The position numbers and the translations under genes were made by a program. Under the pieces are notes generated by a model. That model worked only from the letters and a program-made list of their open reading frames with translations. It was not told the origin of the DNA and ran no database searches. From Hawksworthiomyces lignivorus (taxonomy: Eukaryota; Ascomycota; Sordariomycetes; Ophiostomatales; Ophiostomataceae): a stretch of 64,000 nucleotides of DNA. The stretch lies in assembly GCA_002917075.1 (NCBI GenBank), contig NTMA01000011.1:186001-250000 (forward strand), in the 5' to 3' direction. Each line of letters starts with the position of its first letter. The stretch's first letter is position 1. Positions 11,026 to 24,006 of this stretch are shown here, piece by piece.

Positions 11026-13195
11026 CATCACACGAGGTGAGCTCTTTTTTTTTTTTTTTGCCGGTCCCTGCTTTCTCGTGCTTCTCTCGTTCCCCCTTCC
11101 TTTCTCTCTCTCTCTCTTTTTCGTTTATCGATGTGCTCCCTTCAGTCTTCCCCTCTTCGCTTGTGTCGTATTTTTCCGGGTCGCCCTATGCCGATCCCTC
11201 CAATAATCTGTAGCTTACAGGCAACGTCAGACGGTAAACCGCACGAACCGAGCCCAGCCAACAGTGATTAGCGAATGCGGGCAAAAAGCGCAAAAGTTGG
11301 AGAAATGGAGGCTTGGATGCGCGGTGATGTAGAGTCAGGTTGAGACGGCAAGCTAGATGAGCCCACGGTTACTGATACGATGACCGACCCACTGCCAGTC
11401 GGACGGGTTTCCTGCAGCTCTGCATACGACACCCAAAGGAAAGCCCCCTACTACATGTACATACAGGACAAGCTGGCTTAGAATGGGGGGAGCTTTGGGG
11501 GATCGGCCTCAGCAGGGCTGTTTCAGCGATGGGGCGTCTTGTCTGCGCCGCTGCGGCCGCTATTGATAGGGAAAACGTGGGCGCGTCGCCCCAGCCAATA
11601 GGTCCACCACGGCCCCTCCCCTGTCTCCCAGGCATTTAGCGTCCGCCAGCTACCGGAGCCAGGCCAACAGGTTGGAAACTGGGTCAGGCTACTGAGCCTG
11701 CAATCGGCGCTATGGTAGCATCTCGATAGAAAAGGTCCTAGGACGCCTTCTTTCGCTGTATTAGCTAGCAGGCGTCGTCCTGCTCACGCTGCGTGATTCA
11801 ATCCGCGGATTGTGTGTTGCATTCCTTTCATGCAAGCTTCTTTCTCGGGCGGAAGAAGCTGGCAACTCTCTCGTCAGCTCGAAAGTTCGCTGCATCGTCA
11901 ATGCTTAATCTGTTCACCGAACTTTAGAATCGTCACACATTCTGCACACCTTCCTCTTCTTTCCATTTATCGATTCGCATCACCACCTCTGAAATACGAT
12001 AAGAGCTAGAGCTAAGCTCGCGATTGCTTCTGCATCCGCTCATGAACTTTGATTCTGCCATGTGCAGTTGTCTAGTCTCACTATGCCTTGCTTTACTCGG
12101 CCGTTCCCTGGGCTCTCTGACGCGCAAGGCTCTTCTCGTAACAAACTAGCTTAGCTTCGATATAGCCCCGCCAGGTTGTCGTCATTGCTCGCAAGTTATA
12201 ACCATCCCTTTGAGGAGCCTGCCTCACGCAAGGAGCTTCATACGTCGTACTCGACACACTCCAAGAGTCTTCGAGGCATTCGATGCAATAACTGAAGAGT
12301 ACAGAGCACGAAGGACTGTATAGACAAATTGTGGCTGGAGGGGTAACAGGTGGCATATTACACGTAGGTGCATATGCAGTATGTATATATCCAGTTAAAA
12401 CAGCCTATGGGCAGCCACAGTGTCCCGATCCGGTTGAATGAATGAAACAAACGAACGCTCTTTCCTCAGACTATCAGATCGAGATTCTCCTTTCCAAAGG
12501 CCTCAACCCAAATGCAAACAAAAAAAAACTTTGTGCTCCTCTTCTTCATCTTCCTTGTTGACAGCATCCAAAGACTCAAAATCATCCCGTTCAATAGTGA
12601 TCACAGACTCTGCTCATCTTTGCTCAAAATTTGACTGCTTCCAAGCTCTCCCTCGCCGTCTCTCGTCCCCTTTCTCCCTTATGAAAATTTGTTTTTTCAG
12701 CTGCAATTTCAGTCGACACCCATCTTGCAAACTCGGCGTCGAAACGTCATCATCGCGACCAAAGAAACGGCTGCTTCCAGAAAATTTGGATTCAGAGGGG
12801 TAGAAACAGATGTAAGTGACTTACAACGAAAGAAGATAAAGGCGACCGCGAAGGTCGCAAGTGGTTAAATCAGTCAGCCTTGTTATGCTACTGACTTATA
12901 TATGCACTTTTTTTTTCCTTGGGCGCGTAAATCCTTCCTTCGCCCCCATCCTCTCCGCTTCAAAACACCCCCCGTCCCCGCTCGCCCTGTCTTTCTCTCT
13001 ACCGATATTCCGTTGAATGCTTACCTAATTCTTCACTTTCCTTCCAAAGACTAGCGCATCTCGTCTCGGAGGACTCTATCTCCTATCAAACACAGTGAAG
13101 CAGACCAATTTAAACTTTCTTACTCTGACCACTTTCACGCGCACGCGCGAACCTTTTCTTCGCAGCCTTGCCTTGCCATTCTCCCACCCCCTCCC

Positions 13196-13225
13196 CTCCT
13201 CCTCCTCCTCCTCCTCCTCCTCCTC
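13196..13225 (+). repeat. CTC trinucleotide microsatellite
   Basis: About ten tandem CTC/TCC units in the leader of the chromodomain gene, followed by an imperfect TTC/CTT stretch. Pyrimidine-rich leaders are common upstream of fungal start codons. Confidence 0.9.
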
Positions 13226-13465
13226 TTCTTCTCTTCCCCTGTCTCTCCCACCCTCTTTCTTCCGGCTTTCACTTGTCCGCAGAAAGGGGGGGTTGCAAGC
13301 TGTCTTCTGCACTGCCAGCTTGCCTCCCGCTTTCAACCAGCCACACACATCCCGCGCTTCGAGGCGCAGGAGAAGGAAACAGACTGGGGAACCCGAAGTC
13401 TGCTGTAAGTCGATTTGACACGAGCGTTACACTTGCTACCTGAACACTCCCCACGGCTTCGATCA

Positions 13466-16400
13466 ATGCCCGAGTCCGTTCGCAGCCTCTCCCCTCACAC
13501 CTCCTCTCCGCATCCCACATCCAAACCAGAAAGGAAACGGCCTCAAGCAGCCAAGCGGTCGAGACACCGCGTCGTGGCGGAGGACGAAGAAGACGATAAA
13601 GACGTCACCCAACCCGACACTGCCGGTGGTGGCAAGGACAGCAGCACCACCGACGACGGATGGTATGCCATCAAGGACATTATCGACGAAAAGACTGAGA
13701 AGCGGCGCCGTTTTTATTTAATCGACTGGGCCGACCATCCCGAAACAGGCGCTTCGTATCCGAATAGCTGGGTTTGTTCTTCCTTTTTCTTTTTCTTCTT
13801 TTTTTTTCGATCTCTCGCGGTCGTAGGCTTCTCTTTTCGTATCAGCAAGCGTGCTGACTTACTCCAGATTCCTGCCAAGTTTGCGAACGCCGACGCTGTC
13901 CGAGACTGGAAAGCCAAGAAACAAAAGAAGGCCAAGAAGGACTCTCAAAGCGAATCCTACGTCGAGAGCATTGGCTCCGCCGAAACCTCCCAGAGTAACA
14001 GCTTTTCTGAGGCAACCCCCGCAGCTGTCAGGCGAAAGAGGAGCTTCTCGCAGTCTGACGACAGCACTGCGGCCGGAGTCACTCCACCGCGGAAACGTCT
14101 TCACCAAGGCCGTCAGCTCCAGCGCACTAGACGCCATATCTCGACGCTACTCTCGTCGCCGCCCTCAAGCCGAGAAAGTACTGAGAGCTCGGAGCTCGGC
14201 CCGGATAGAAGCGTTGGTGCGATTCAGGCCATTACCGTTGAGATCAACCCTGGCTCCCAGTTCAATCCGGAAGAGTACGTCCGTTTCTCGCAGCTAGCCT
14301 CCCAGTCCCAGAATCGGCCACCATCGCGCTCTACAAAGGACACGCCCGCAATCACAGCAGAAGATCCAGTAGAGCCAGAGTCAAATACAACATCGACAGA
14401 GGATTCCTCTCAAGGCAGCAATCGGCAGCTTTCCGGGCCCACCATTCCTGACTCGCAGGGGTATTCTAACGTCTCGTCTGAAGCACTCAACAGCCAAGAG
14501 GCCCAAGTTGACCAAGAAGCATCTGGAGAGAAGGCATCTCCGAGACCTAAAGAGTCAGAAGCCGTTTCAAATCTTGCAGAGAAGCCACTCGCCAGATTAG
14601 AAGCGGAAAGGGAGCCCACGTCCGAAGCCAGAGAGGCCACGCCTGCCAGTGAACAGACCCACCCACCAACTGTACGGTCAGATATTCCGTCTCATCAACC
14701 AGAAAGTAACACCCATAAGGAAGTTGAGGTTGCGCCAGGCGCCGATTCAGACAATTCACTACGGGAATCTAGAGATTGGCTCTCTGAGACAGCACTTGCA
14801 CCTCGAGATTCCCAGACAGCTCTTCCATGGGAGCTATCACAGGCTTCAGGACAAAGAGATAATCGCTTGAACACAGACCAGGAGAACGCAACAGCAGCAG
14901 AAGCAGCTGGCAGCGGCAGTGGTGGCTCAAGCGGGCCTATACGTTTTTTGACACAACTCGAGCCAGATTTTGATTTTTCCAGTCAACTTGAATCTCCTGC
15001 GGCGGTAGTACAGACACCTATCTTTGCGAATCCTGACAGTGGCAGCTACTCTGTCGTTCCGGATTCCACGCGGCCAAATCCAACTACAGTCACAGCTGGA
15101 CGTGACGCAACACCATCGGTACAATTTGCACAACGGCTGCAGAGCACCGAGGAGCCGCAACTTTTCACAGAGCATTCATCTCTTGACTCGCAGGAGATTC
15201 ACCAAAGCAACGAGAGTGGCCCGAATACACCACGCTATAGCAAAAGCCGCAGTGTATCTCATTCCGGCTTTGATATTTCCAGCCCCGTGCTAGAGCAAAA
15301 GTCCAGTAGCTCGCACGAGCGTATCGAGAACCTCCCCATACAGCGCACATCATCGCAGCTCTTGGACGCTTACAACATGGACGGAGATCATCCCACGTCT
15401 GCGATTGACTTGCTGAAACAAGCACAGCGTGAGGCTCTCGGCCCCGAAGGGCTCAGCGGCATTGACGACGATCCTTTGGTGTTGGCTGAGATTCAGAGGC
15501 TGGAACAGGAGGCAGCGCCTTCTCAGCCGCAGGAGAAGATCACAGATGCCTTTGTGGACTCGGCTCTGCCTCTTGCGGGCGATTTTACATCTCCCGGTGC
15601 CGCCGCCCCATTGACCGGCCATTTCGAACCACAGATATCGACGCCTGTCGCACCGAGAGTATTGCAGGCATCCCAACTCGTCACGCCAGAAGTCGTTCGA
15701 ACCGATGATACTTTTGCCATCAGAACGAATGTGCTGGAGGAGCATAGCAATAATCCCGCGGAAGCTGACCCAACTGGGCAGCAACTTAGCAGGCCGGTGA
15801 TGGAAGAGAACGGCGAAGGATCAAGAACCATTGCTCCTTCGGCTCTTTCGTTCGCTGTACCGATGTCATCGGCATCATTGGAGATATCCCCAGATCCCGA
15901 AGATATTCCAGCAGAGATGGTGGCAGAACCAGAAGACACAGATTCATCACCATTACCTCATGGCGACTCGGAACTCGGTGACAGCCCTGTCCCGATGGGC
16001 GAATCTAATGGTCCTGAAATGCCACCGTCCCCCCCAAATCCTAACTTTTCTACCCATGAATACGTTGTTACGCTGCCGCTGGCGGCAAATTCGAGGCAAC
16101 GCTACATCGACATGGTGATGGACAAGAAAAACCAGAAAACCATAAAGGAGTTTGGGGACGTCTTTTCCCGCGATGTGGTCGAGATGCCGAGCGAAGAGGT
16201 CGTTTATCGCGTGGATGAACTGCTACGCAAGTTGCTGGACTTGTCAGACCTGCCGCCCTTCTACGACAGCCTGCCGGCTATGTCTGCCGAGGCTATGATG
16301 AAACATGCCGTCAACACAAACAGCAAATTCTCGTTTGTTTATGAGCTCCTCGATTCCATCAGCACTCTCAACAAAAAGGTGCTGATCCTAGCCCGGAGCA

Positions 16401-18376
16401 GCGTGGCTCTCGATTACCTCCAAGCTGTTTTCATCTATGCAGAAATTCCGGTCCAGAGGCTCATTGGAGGAGCTGGTGCTCTGGAAGGAGCGAAAACACC
16501 CAATTCGTCCGGCATGCTATCCGTCGTACTAAGTGATACGGAGGTGAAGGCGACCAGTCTACCCGATGACGTTGACATTGTCATTGGGTTCGACCACACA
16601 GCGCGGACGTCGGGCCTCCTGGCACGCTACCTAGACATGTCAACTGCAGCGGGAAGTGACGGCAGCCTTGAAGCAGAACATGGTTTGCCAAAGCCCGTGG
16701 TTCTGTTCCTCGTAGCTGCCTACACGCTCGAACACGTTGATCTGCGTCTCGAGCTCCAAACAGTCGACGATCTAGAGCGCAAAAACGCCCTTTTTCTATG
16801 TACGCTAGAGTGTCTATCATATATCCAGGACACGTCATTTGAGGATACGCCTGGCAAGCCACACGACGCCGCAGACGCCTTCTCCAAGATGTTTCACGAT
16901 CCGAACGAAGCCCTTGACTGGAAACCCACCCCGCTTCCCGAGGATGCGTTTGACATCTACGTACAATCATCAGGCGGGATGCGGCCTACATTCAGTCAAG
17001 AGGAAAGCTTGGGCGAAAGCATCTCTAAATCTCGAAAACGCCAGTTGGTAAGACTTCCGCCCCATATGCACCTTCGAGCATAATGCTATTCATTGCAACA
17101 AACTAACTTGTCCTTCCTAGGATGATGACGAGCATGGCGAGGACACTCCAAAACGCGCTCGCCTAACTGAGGCAACCACACCAATTGTCTCCGACCAGCC
17201 GGTCAAGTTGAGCGATACAATTACTCACGCTCTTGGTGGTCACCTCCTTGCAGGTGGCCAAAGAATACAGATCTCGCTAGCTCAGCTCGAAGCACTTGCA
17301 GCTAAGGTGTGTACTTTCAGCCTTCGATTCGAATTGCATTCAGACCAGCTTTACTAATTATAACGTAGACTACGGCGCTTGAGACCCAGCTCCAGGAGAA
17401 GGAAAGCTTAGAGGTGGCTCTAGCGGACCGTGTACGCAGCTTAGACAAGCTCGTCAAAGACAGCACAGCAACCATTGTCGAGTGCCAGCGCAAGCTACTC
17501 GAAGCCGTCAAAGACCGTGGTGTCTTCGAGGTGGAGCGCGACAAGGCGGCCAAGGAAGCAGAGGCAAGCAAGGAAAAGCTAGAGGCCAGAGACGCGACCA
17601 TTGCAGAGCTGAAGAACCAGAAAGCGGCGCTGGAAAAGCGCGTGGCGGAGGCCGACGAGCTCCTCAAGGGCTCAGGCCAGCCAGACCTGGCTTTGCTGGC
17701 CGAGGCGCGAGCCGAGGTCCAAGAGGCCCAGCGCAGGGTAGCGGCGCTCGAGCGGAAGGCGACCAACGCGGAAACGGACCTAGCACATGCGCGTAGAGCG
17801 TACCAGGATGCGTCAAATGCAGCGTCCGACTTGAGCGCAGAAAACCGCGACCTTACCGCGCGGGTCAAGGAGCTAGACCGCCTGGCGTCCGACAACCTGC
17901 GGCAGATTCATGAGACGCACCAGCGCAACGAAGTCGAGGCATACCGGCGTCAGTGGGAAGAGCTGAGCACGATGCTGCGGGAGCGCGAGCGGGATTTGGA
18001 GTGGACGCGCGAGGAGCTTCGCGTGCTGAAGAATGGCCGCCGTGAGACCCGCCAGCAGAGCGTGCCGCGCAGCCCACGACTCGGTGTTATGAGCCCGCGA
18101 ACAATCGCCGGGCGGAGCGGAAGCGCTGCGGCTGTCCTAGGAAGCGGCGTCAGCAGCGGTGTAGCTGGTGGCGGCACCCCCATTGGCGGGCCGGCTTGGA
18201 CGTCTGCCAGCCGAGGCAACAGCCCTGTGTCAGCCAACTTCGACCCAACCAGCTACAGTGCGTCGATTGGTGGAACAGTGGCGGGCGCCGGTGGCGGCAA
18301 CGGGCCCCCGGTGCCGGGAATGGCATACTTCACCCCCCAGCAGGGCGGTGGACGATGGGGTCATCTGCGTGACTGA
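13466..18376 (+). CDS. Chromodomain plus HDA2/3-type protein, CDP-2-like
   Basis: Four exons: 13466-13771, 13868-17047, 17121-17306 and 17369-18376, all phase-0 junctions with CTGAC/CTAAC/CTAAT branch sites, give 1559 residues. A chromodomain lies at about residues 65-120 (WYAIKDIIDE, FYLIDWADHP, PNSW joined to IPAKF across intron 1). A long Ser/Gln/Glu-rich disordered region follows (about 130-820). Then comes a segment at about 830-1150 (EYVVTLPLAANSRQRYIDMV, KKVLILARSSVALDYLQAVF) that resembles the helicase-like fold of class II deacetylase subunits Hda2/Hda3. A coiled coil starts near residue 1225 (ALETQLQEKESLEVALADRV), with a Gly-rich tail. In Neurospora, CDP-2 is the chromodomain partner of HDA-1 in the HCHC heterochromatin complex with HP1 and CHAP; this is probably its counterpart. 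Intron 1 is 96 bp with no stop codon, so its retention would insert 32 residues within the chromodomain. The open frame upstream of 13466 lacks an ATG. Confidence 0.85.
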
Positions 18377-18936
18377 GCGGGCTGAGGGGTGAGGAGTTTT
18401 ACTTTTGGTCGGACAGAAAGTACGAAAAAGATTGTGTTGCGCATAGTTCGTATGTATTTTATAGGCTGTTTCCATTCTATCATTTGTACAATGAAGGGAG
18501 GAAAGAGCAGGAATGGCATTTGCCTATATCTATACGAAGGAGGAGAAGGCTCCGGGCATGATATCCCTAGAAGATCAGGCGTCATAGTGTGTTACAGTTT
18601 TGCTCAATGGCCCTCGAGGGCTTATTTACACAAGGTCGCATTTTTGTCTGTTCAGAGTTTTTTTTTAGCGAGCTCGTAAGAGAAAGGAAATCAAGCGTTC
18701 ATTCGACTCAACTCTGCTGCTCCATGTTATCGAAAGGGAAAAAAAGCCAGTTAAATCTAGGTTGGGAAACTATACAAGGTTTGGTTTGTGTTTATATCTT
18801 TTGTTTTTGATTTTACGACTTTCGTCTTTATGATTTTATGATCTCTCCCCAAATGTCCTACAAAATGGTGTGATCTTCCCATCTCTAACTCGCCTATTCC
18901 GGACACCCCGCCGGCTACTCCCGGTGAGTGGCTCGA
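18377..18936. other. Convergent 3' flanks
   Basis: About 560 bases between the ends of the plus-strand chromodomain gene and minus-strand COX6. The sequence is AT-rich with T-runs and no frame worth calling. It probably holds both polyadenylation regions. Confidence 0.5.
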
Positions 18937-19729
18937 TTACTTCTCCTCGGGGTAGAGCTCCTCCTTCAGCTGGATGCCGAGCTCCTCCCGCAGCGGCTTC
19001 AGCTCATCCAGGTACTGCTGGTACTGGCCCTTGTTCTCGACCTTGGCCTTAATGCCTGCGCAAGAGGGGGGGGAGGTTAGCACAAAACACCGTTCCATAG
19101 GCTCCAGATTCAAATTGTGCGATTCCTATTGGACAGGAAAAGGAATTGGAATGGGAGAACCTACCCTCGAAGACGCGCACGGCGGTCGGGTAGTCGTTGA
19201 CCCGCCGGGCGGCTTTTAACGCGGCGATGAGCACGGACGGCGACGGCACCAAGTCGTAGGCGAAGGCGTTGTTGAGGTTGCGCTGGAGCTCGAAGACGTC
19301 CTGGACCTGCTCAAACTCCTTCTCGTATCTGCGAATTCAGCCGACACCCAGGTCCGGGTCCCCCCGGTTAGCCTCGCAGAACAAAGCCTCCAGCAAGCAT
19401 GCGTGCAGAGCGAAGGAGGGAGCGGCCCAATGGCTTCGCCGGCAGTCGGCAGCTCGTCAATTGGACCTCTCTCACTCACTCCACGCCGGAGCTAGGCTCT
19501 CTTCCCCGGAAACAAACTCAATGGGCAAAAAAAGGCATCCCTACCTGGCAGAGAACTCCTCAAAGGTCTCCTCCTGGTGCTCGGACCGGAGGCGCGCGGC
19601 GGCGCTGAAGTTAGCCTTGGGGACGATGGCAGCGCGAGCGGCGACGGCGGCCGGGCGAGCGACAGCCGGGGCGCGGAAGAGTGAGGAAGAGCTGCCGCGG
19701 GCGGCGGCGCGGAGGATAGAGGCGGACAT
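18937..19729 (-). CDS. COX6: Cytochrome c oxidase subunit 6 (subunit Va type)
   Basis: Three exons, 19545-19729, 19165-19328 and 18937-19055, give 155 residues. Intron 1 (19329-19544, 216 bp) has donor GTAGGG. Intron 2 (19056-19164) has donor GTAGGT and branch GCTAAC. Both phases restore the frame. The first 45 residues are Ala/Arg/Ser-rich without acids, a typical mitochondrial targeting presequence. The mature part has the family's blocks HQEETFEEFSARYEKEF, QDVFELQRNLNNAFAYDLVP, RRVNDYPTAVRVFEGIKAK and YQQYLDELKPLREELG. It is a nuclear-encoded subunit of respiratory complex IV in the inner mitochondrial membrane. Length and sequence match the fungal family well, and no key feature is missing. 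None of the single open frames shows the whole gene, because both introns contain stops. Confidence 0.96.
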
Positions 19730-22686
19730 TTTTGTTTGTGAGTTTTTAGGTGGTTGGAGAGAGAGAGAAAGTTTTCCGAGTACTCGGGGAGCACAGATAG
19801 TGTGACTTGGGAGGAGATATCGTCGGATCCAACAAGATTGACTTGTGTGTGCTTGCCAATTGGACGATTTCGACGAGGTTTGGTCTCTTCGAAATGGACG
19901 ACAAAAAAAAGCTTCGACGGATTTTTTTTTGTTTCTTTAATTAATTGGGAGGGGGGTGTGCGTGTAGGAGGAAGAAGACGAGCGAGAAGAAGGCAGAGCC
20001 GAGCGAGAGGTAGGCGTTTAGGAGGGAAGAAAGAGAGTGTTAAGAACGAGGAAGCGAGCGAAAATCGAATGATGTTTTTTTTTCCCTCTCCCTCTCTTTC
20101 GGTTACAAAGGCCTGCCTGCCTTTCCCGTATGCCAGGTACCTCGTGCTACCACGGAATTACCAGCCTACTACCAAGTACCTCCCTTCCCCCTCTCTTCCG
20201 CCCGTTCTCTTCCCTCTCTCCCTTTCCCACTGCTAAATCGTGCTAAAATGTGGCCTTGGGGCCTCAGGCGCCAAATTCCTCCCCCAAAGAGCTTTCCCCA
20301 CCTGCGGTCCAATCACCGCCCATCTTTTCCCAATCGCAGACAGATGGCCTGATAAACACATTTTCGTCCATCACAGTCAGCATGGATGTAGGGAAAAAAG
20401 AACAGAAAAAAGAGAGACTAATTGCCGGTTTTCTTCATTTCTCGAAGGCTTCTAATAGAATGCAGCTAAAGAGGTCGAATAAAATATACGATGACTTTCT
20501 CTGCCGATTCAATTCGACTCTCTAAATTTCATTTCATTTTTTTTCCTAGCTTGCTTTTTGGGTGGCTTGATGGCCATCGGGCTTTGAAAAAGAAGCTCCT
20601 CCTAATAGGAGCTTACCGCTGTGTCGCACACGTTATTACGCCTTGTTCTTCAGCTGCACAAGCTCCCGGTTTCCCGCTCTCGTGCTTGTTTTCGAGTTCG
20701 GGGGGGGGGGAGAATGGGTTGATGGGCACTGGAGGAGTTTTGGTAGGTCCCAAATAGTCCGCACTGGAGTCACATGAGCTATCTCTTTTGGGTCTCCGCG
20801 CATGTTTATATTATGTTATTCAGTCACGTGTTTTGTGTGTAAGCGAAGCACGGAGTAGATCCACCTAGTTACTTGCGTGCTTGACAATCCGAGTCCGTAG
20901 AGAGGTGTTCGTTCGTCGCATTGCGTAACACATCCTTCCAGAAGGCACAAATCTTGCAAAGCTCTGGCCTTCCATGTGTAGTCCGTGCTAATCGAATTTC
21001 GCAATTGCCATTGGGTAACAATGCCAGTCCCAGATTACTATGCCGCTGACAACTTAACACCCAGCTGCAGCCTATGCGTGTCAATGGAGCATTCCGAGCT
21101 ATCGAATCGTCTCAACCGGGATTCACTGGATCAATTCTACAACCTCCGACTCCGTCAACTCGCCCTTCCTGCCTTCTAGTCATTCTCCCCTTGCCATTCA
21201 CAGGAGGTCGTGCCTGCGGTTTCTCGCGTCTTTTGCTTGTGACGAAAGCGGTCTCCAGTGGCAGAGCAGAGAGCCTCGGTCGTCCACTTGAATAACACCC
21301 GACGTAACAGTGTTTGATTGGCTGATTCTAGTTATCTCATTTAAGCAATTTGCCGTGCATCGACTAGCAAGGTACATCTCTCGCACATACTTTCCGCAGC
21401 AAATTACAAGGTACCCTTATCCATTGTGTCCAATCCAACGACTGGAAATTCCCGGTCCCCCCCCTATGAAAAACCTAAAATACGATTACGCATCGACACT
21501 GTAATAAAAGCGAATCCGCCATTGGAAACAAAGCCGTTTTGCTGGGGAAACCTAGCTCAACCCGTAATTCGTGCGCGATTCCGCCGCTGTTTCTTCTTGC
21601 TTCTGCACGTTATTCTGTCACGCTGGATCTCGAGGGTTTGTTGGTCCCGTTCCCGGTCCTCCTCCTTTGGTGAGATTATTCGTCGTCCTTGCTTGCTTAC
21701 TGGGCCAACAAAAAAAAATTAAAAAAAAAAAAAAAAAAAATAGATGCCCCTTTTCGTATGGCCCCCTTCTCGCCTGCCCCTTTCAACGAAACTGCCTCTG
21801 CTCCTTCCACAGTGCTAGAAGCCTAGGCAGAGTATCGCATCTAGCAGCCTACGGGTCACCCGGACTTTCCTCCTTTGGAGACCTGGCATCTTTTGGCCCC
21901 GAGTCCTCCTTCCCCTTTCTTCCCTTTGTTCGTATTATACTTTTTTATTGCTGCATTTAGTTTTTTTTTCCTCTCTCCCAAGTTTCAATCTTCTTTCCTT
22001 TCTTTTTCCTTTCCGTTTATCTTTTCATCTCAAGCCTCAATTCTTCTTTTTTTGGGCTCAGTCTTCTTGTCACTCCTTTCATCCTTTTATTTTCCTTCTC
22101 TCTTCCCTGTCTTTTCTTTTTTTTTCTTTTTTATTCATCGTTGCCTCGTCCCTCGGTACTTGGAACGGTCGCAGAATCGCGCACAATTCGAACGCGGAGG
22201 AAGACGGTCTTGGTTCCACACGTGAACAAGACATATTCCTCCTTTTTTTTCTGCGCCAGCTTTCGCCTCACAAATCCGTATATTTAACAGCAGTATCAAT
22301 TCTCCCTTTCGTGTATTCGTCCTGCTTGTCTGGCCGTCACGATCGTTGAGGAATTCCATCTGGTACGCGTGCCCCTTTTTTCGACTTTTCGCGTCTTTCT
22401 CTTTCCCCCCTTTCCCCTTTTTGCTAGCTTCAAATCCCCCGGTCTTTCACAATTCCATATCGGAAATGTTGTTCGCCTCACCTCGAACATCACGTCTCCT
22501 CCCACCTTGTTTTTTATTTTGTTTTGCGTTTCTCCCTGCGTGGATCTCGTCGTACTGACTCTGTGACACGTGCCAGCAGTTGACCTCCCTCTGCGACACT
22601 ATCCGACTCGTACCTTGTTCCAACTCGAGACGAGATCTTCCTCTGGAATTTTTCTTCCACAGGCTCTGCGCAACCTAAGAAATACA
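19730..22686. other. Long intergenic region between COX6 and the elongase gene
   Basis: About 3 kb with divergent promoters. There are many pyrimidine-rich tracts close to the elongase start (21900-22680), an A-rich run broken by TT (21710-21740), a G run (20700-20710) and a CACGGAGTA element at 20849-20857. Short frames on both strands overlap each other and look random. No tRNA B-box with a matching A-box was found by eye. Confidence 0.5.
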
Positions 22687-24006
22687 ATGTCGGCATCACA
22701 AATGGCGTCCTTCGCGGACCTGATCGATTTCGGCGTGCCCACGCTCGACCGCCCCTTTGGCCTGAAGCTATGGCCCATCTTCAACAAGGCGTTTGAGGCC
22801 GTTGTCGGCTACCCGGCCGACGACTTCGCCTTCGTCACTGGCAAGACTCCCATGTCAACCCTGAAGGAGACGAGCATTTTCATCGTCATCTACTACTTCA
22901 TCATCTTCGGTGGTCGCGAAGTCATGCGCAACCGCGACGCCTTCAAGCTGAAGGCTCTCTTCCTCGTTCACAACTTCCTCCTGACTGCCGTCAGCGGCAT
23001 CCTGCTGGCTCTGTACGCAGAGCAGCTGATCCCTACCGTTGTTCGCGGTGGTATTTTCCACGCCATCTGCCACGCTGAGGGTGGCTGGACGCAGCCTCTC
23101 GTTGTTCTCTACTATGTATGTTGTTCTCTAGATTCTGTGCAAGCCGGCAAAACGTGATCCGACTCGCCAAACTTCAACGAGCGACAACCAACGCTGTTGT
23201 TCGTCACATCATGCATCGAGACAATATTAACTAATCATTCGATAGCTCACCTACCTCACCAAGTACCTCGAACTGCTCGACACTGTGTTCCTCTTCCTGA
23301 AGAAGAAGCCTCTCAGTACGCCCAGCCTCTTTGCTCGTCTCTCCTGCTAATACTTTTGGCGAATAAGCTGCTAACTCTACAACACTAGCCTTCCTTCACT
23401 GCTATCACCATGGTGCTACCGCCCTGCTGTGCTACACTCAGCTGATCGGCTCCACCGCCGTGTCGTGGGTGCCTATCACTCTGAACCTGGCTGTTCATGT
23501 CGTCATGTACTGGTACTACTTCCAGTCTGCCCGTGGCATCCGCATCTGGTGGAAGGAGTGGGTTACCAAGTTCCAGATTGTCCAGTTCATCATTGATCTC
23601 TGTACGTGCCGACCCCCCCCCCTGTTGTCTCTTTTTTTGATCTGTCTCTTTGGCTGAAAACTAACATGCCTCAGTCTTTGTCTACTTTGCCTCGTACACC
23701 TACTTCACCTCGACCTACTTCCCTTGGATGCCAAACAGCGGCAAGTGCGCCGGCGAGGAGTTCGCTGCCTTCGCTGGCATCGGCATTCTCAGCTCCTACC
23801 TGGTCCTGTTCATCTCCTTCTACCTCGCCACCTACCGCAAGGATGGAAAGAAGACGACCTCCCGGAAGGCGGTGCGCCGGATGAGCCAGGCTCCTCTCCC
23901 CGACCCGCACGACCTCATCACTGGCCACCAGCCAGTTGCCACCACCACGGGAGCCAAGGCGAACGGCAAGACCAACGGCGTGACTACTCGTTCTCGCAAG
24001 GCGTAA
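22687..24006 (+). CDS. Very-long-chain fatty acid elongase (ELO family)
   Basis: Four exons, 22687-23115, 23246-23315, 23389-23601 and 23675-24006, give 347 residues. Donors are GTATGT, GTACGC and GTACGT, and branch sites include CTAAT, CTAAC and CTAAC. The protein is a multi-spanning ER membrane enzyme that condenses malonyl-CoA with an acyl-CoA in the first step of fatty acid elongation, feeding sphingolipid synthesis. The key family motifs are present: [16 protein letters not shown], the histidine box HCYHHGAT (His170-x2-His173-His174, with intron 2 just before it), and [21 protein letters not shown]. Sequence around the box ([17 protein letters not shown]) is close to yeast Elo2/Elo3 rather than Elo1. 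The C-terminal 70 residues are basic, ending RSRKA, compatible with ER retention. An upstream in-frame extension has no ATG, so the start at 22687 is the best choice. Confidence 0.97.

Larger units (their letters stand above)
10883..13465. other. Intergenic region with divergent promoters
   Basis: About 2.6 kb between the minus-strand sphingomyelinase gene and the plus-strand chromodomain gene, so it should hold both promoters. It contains a T-run (11046-11059), CT-rich leaders and a trinucleotide CTC run at 13196-13225. The frames at 11369-11635, 12093-12356 and 12438-12803 have no recognisable domains and no coding-like codon use. No RNA gene was seen. Confidence 0.5.

Noticed and set aside
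22160..22200. TTCGAA-containing stretch resembling a tRNA B-box
   Set aside because: It does not match GGTTCGANTCC, there is no paired acceptor stem, and no A-box lies at the right distance.
22570..22686. Upstream in-frame extension of the elongase
   Set aside because: No ATG before 22687 in this frame, and the sequence is a pyrimidine-rich leader.
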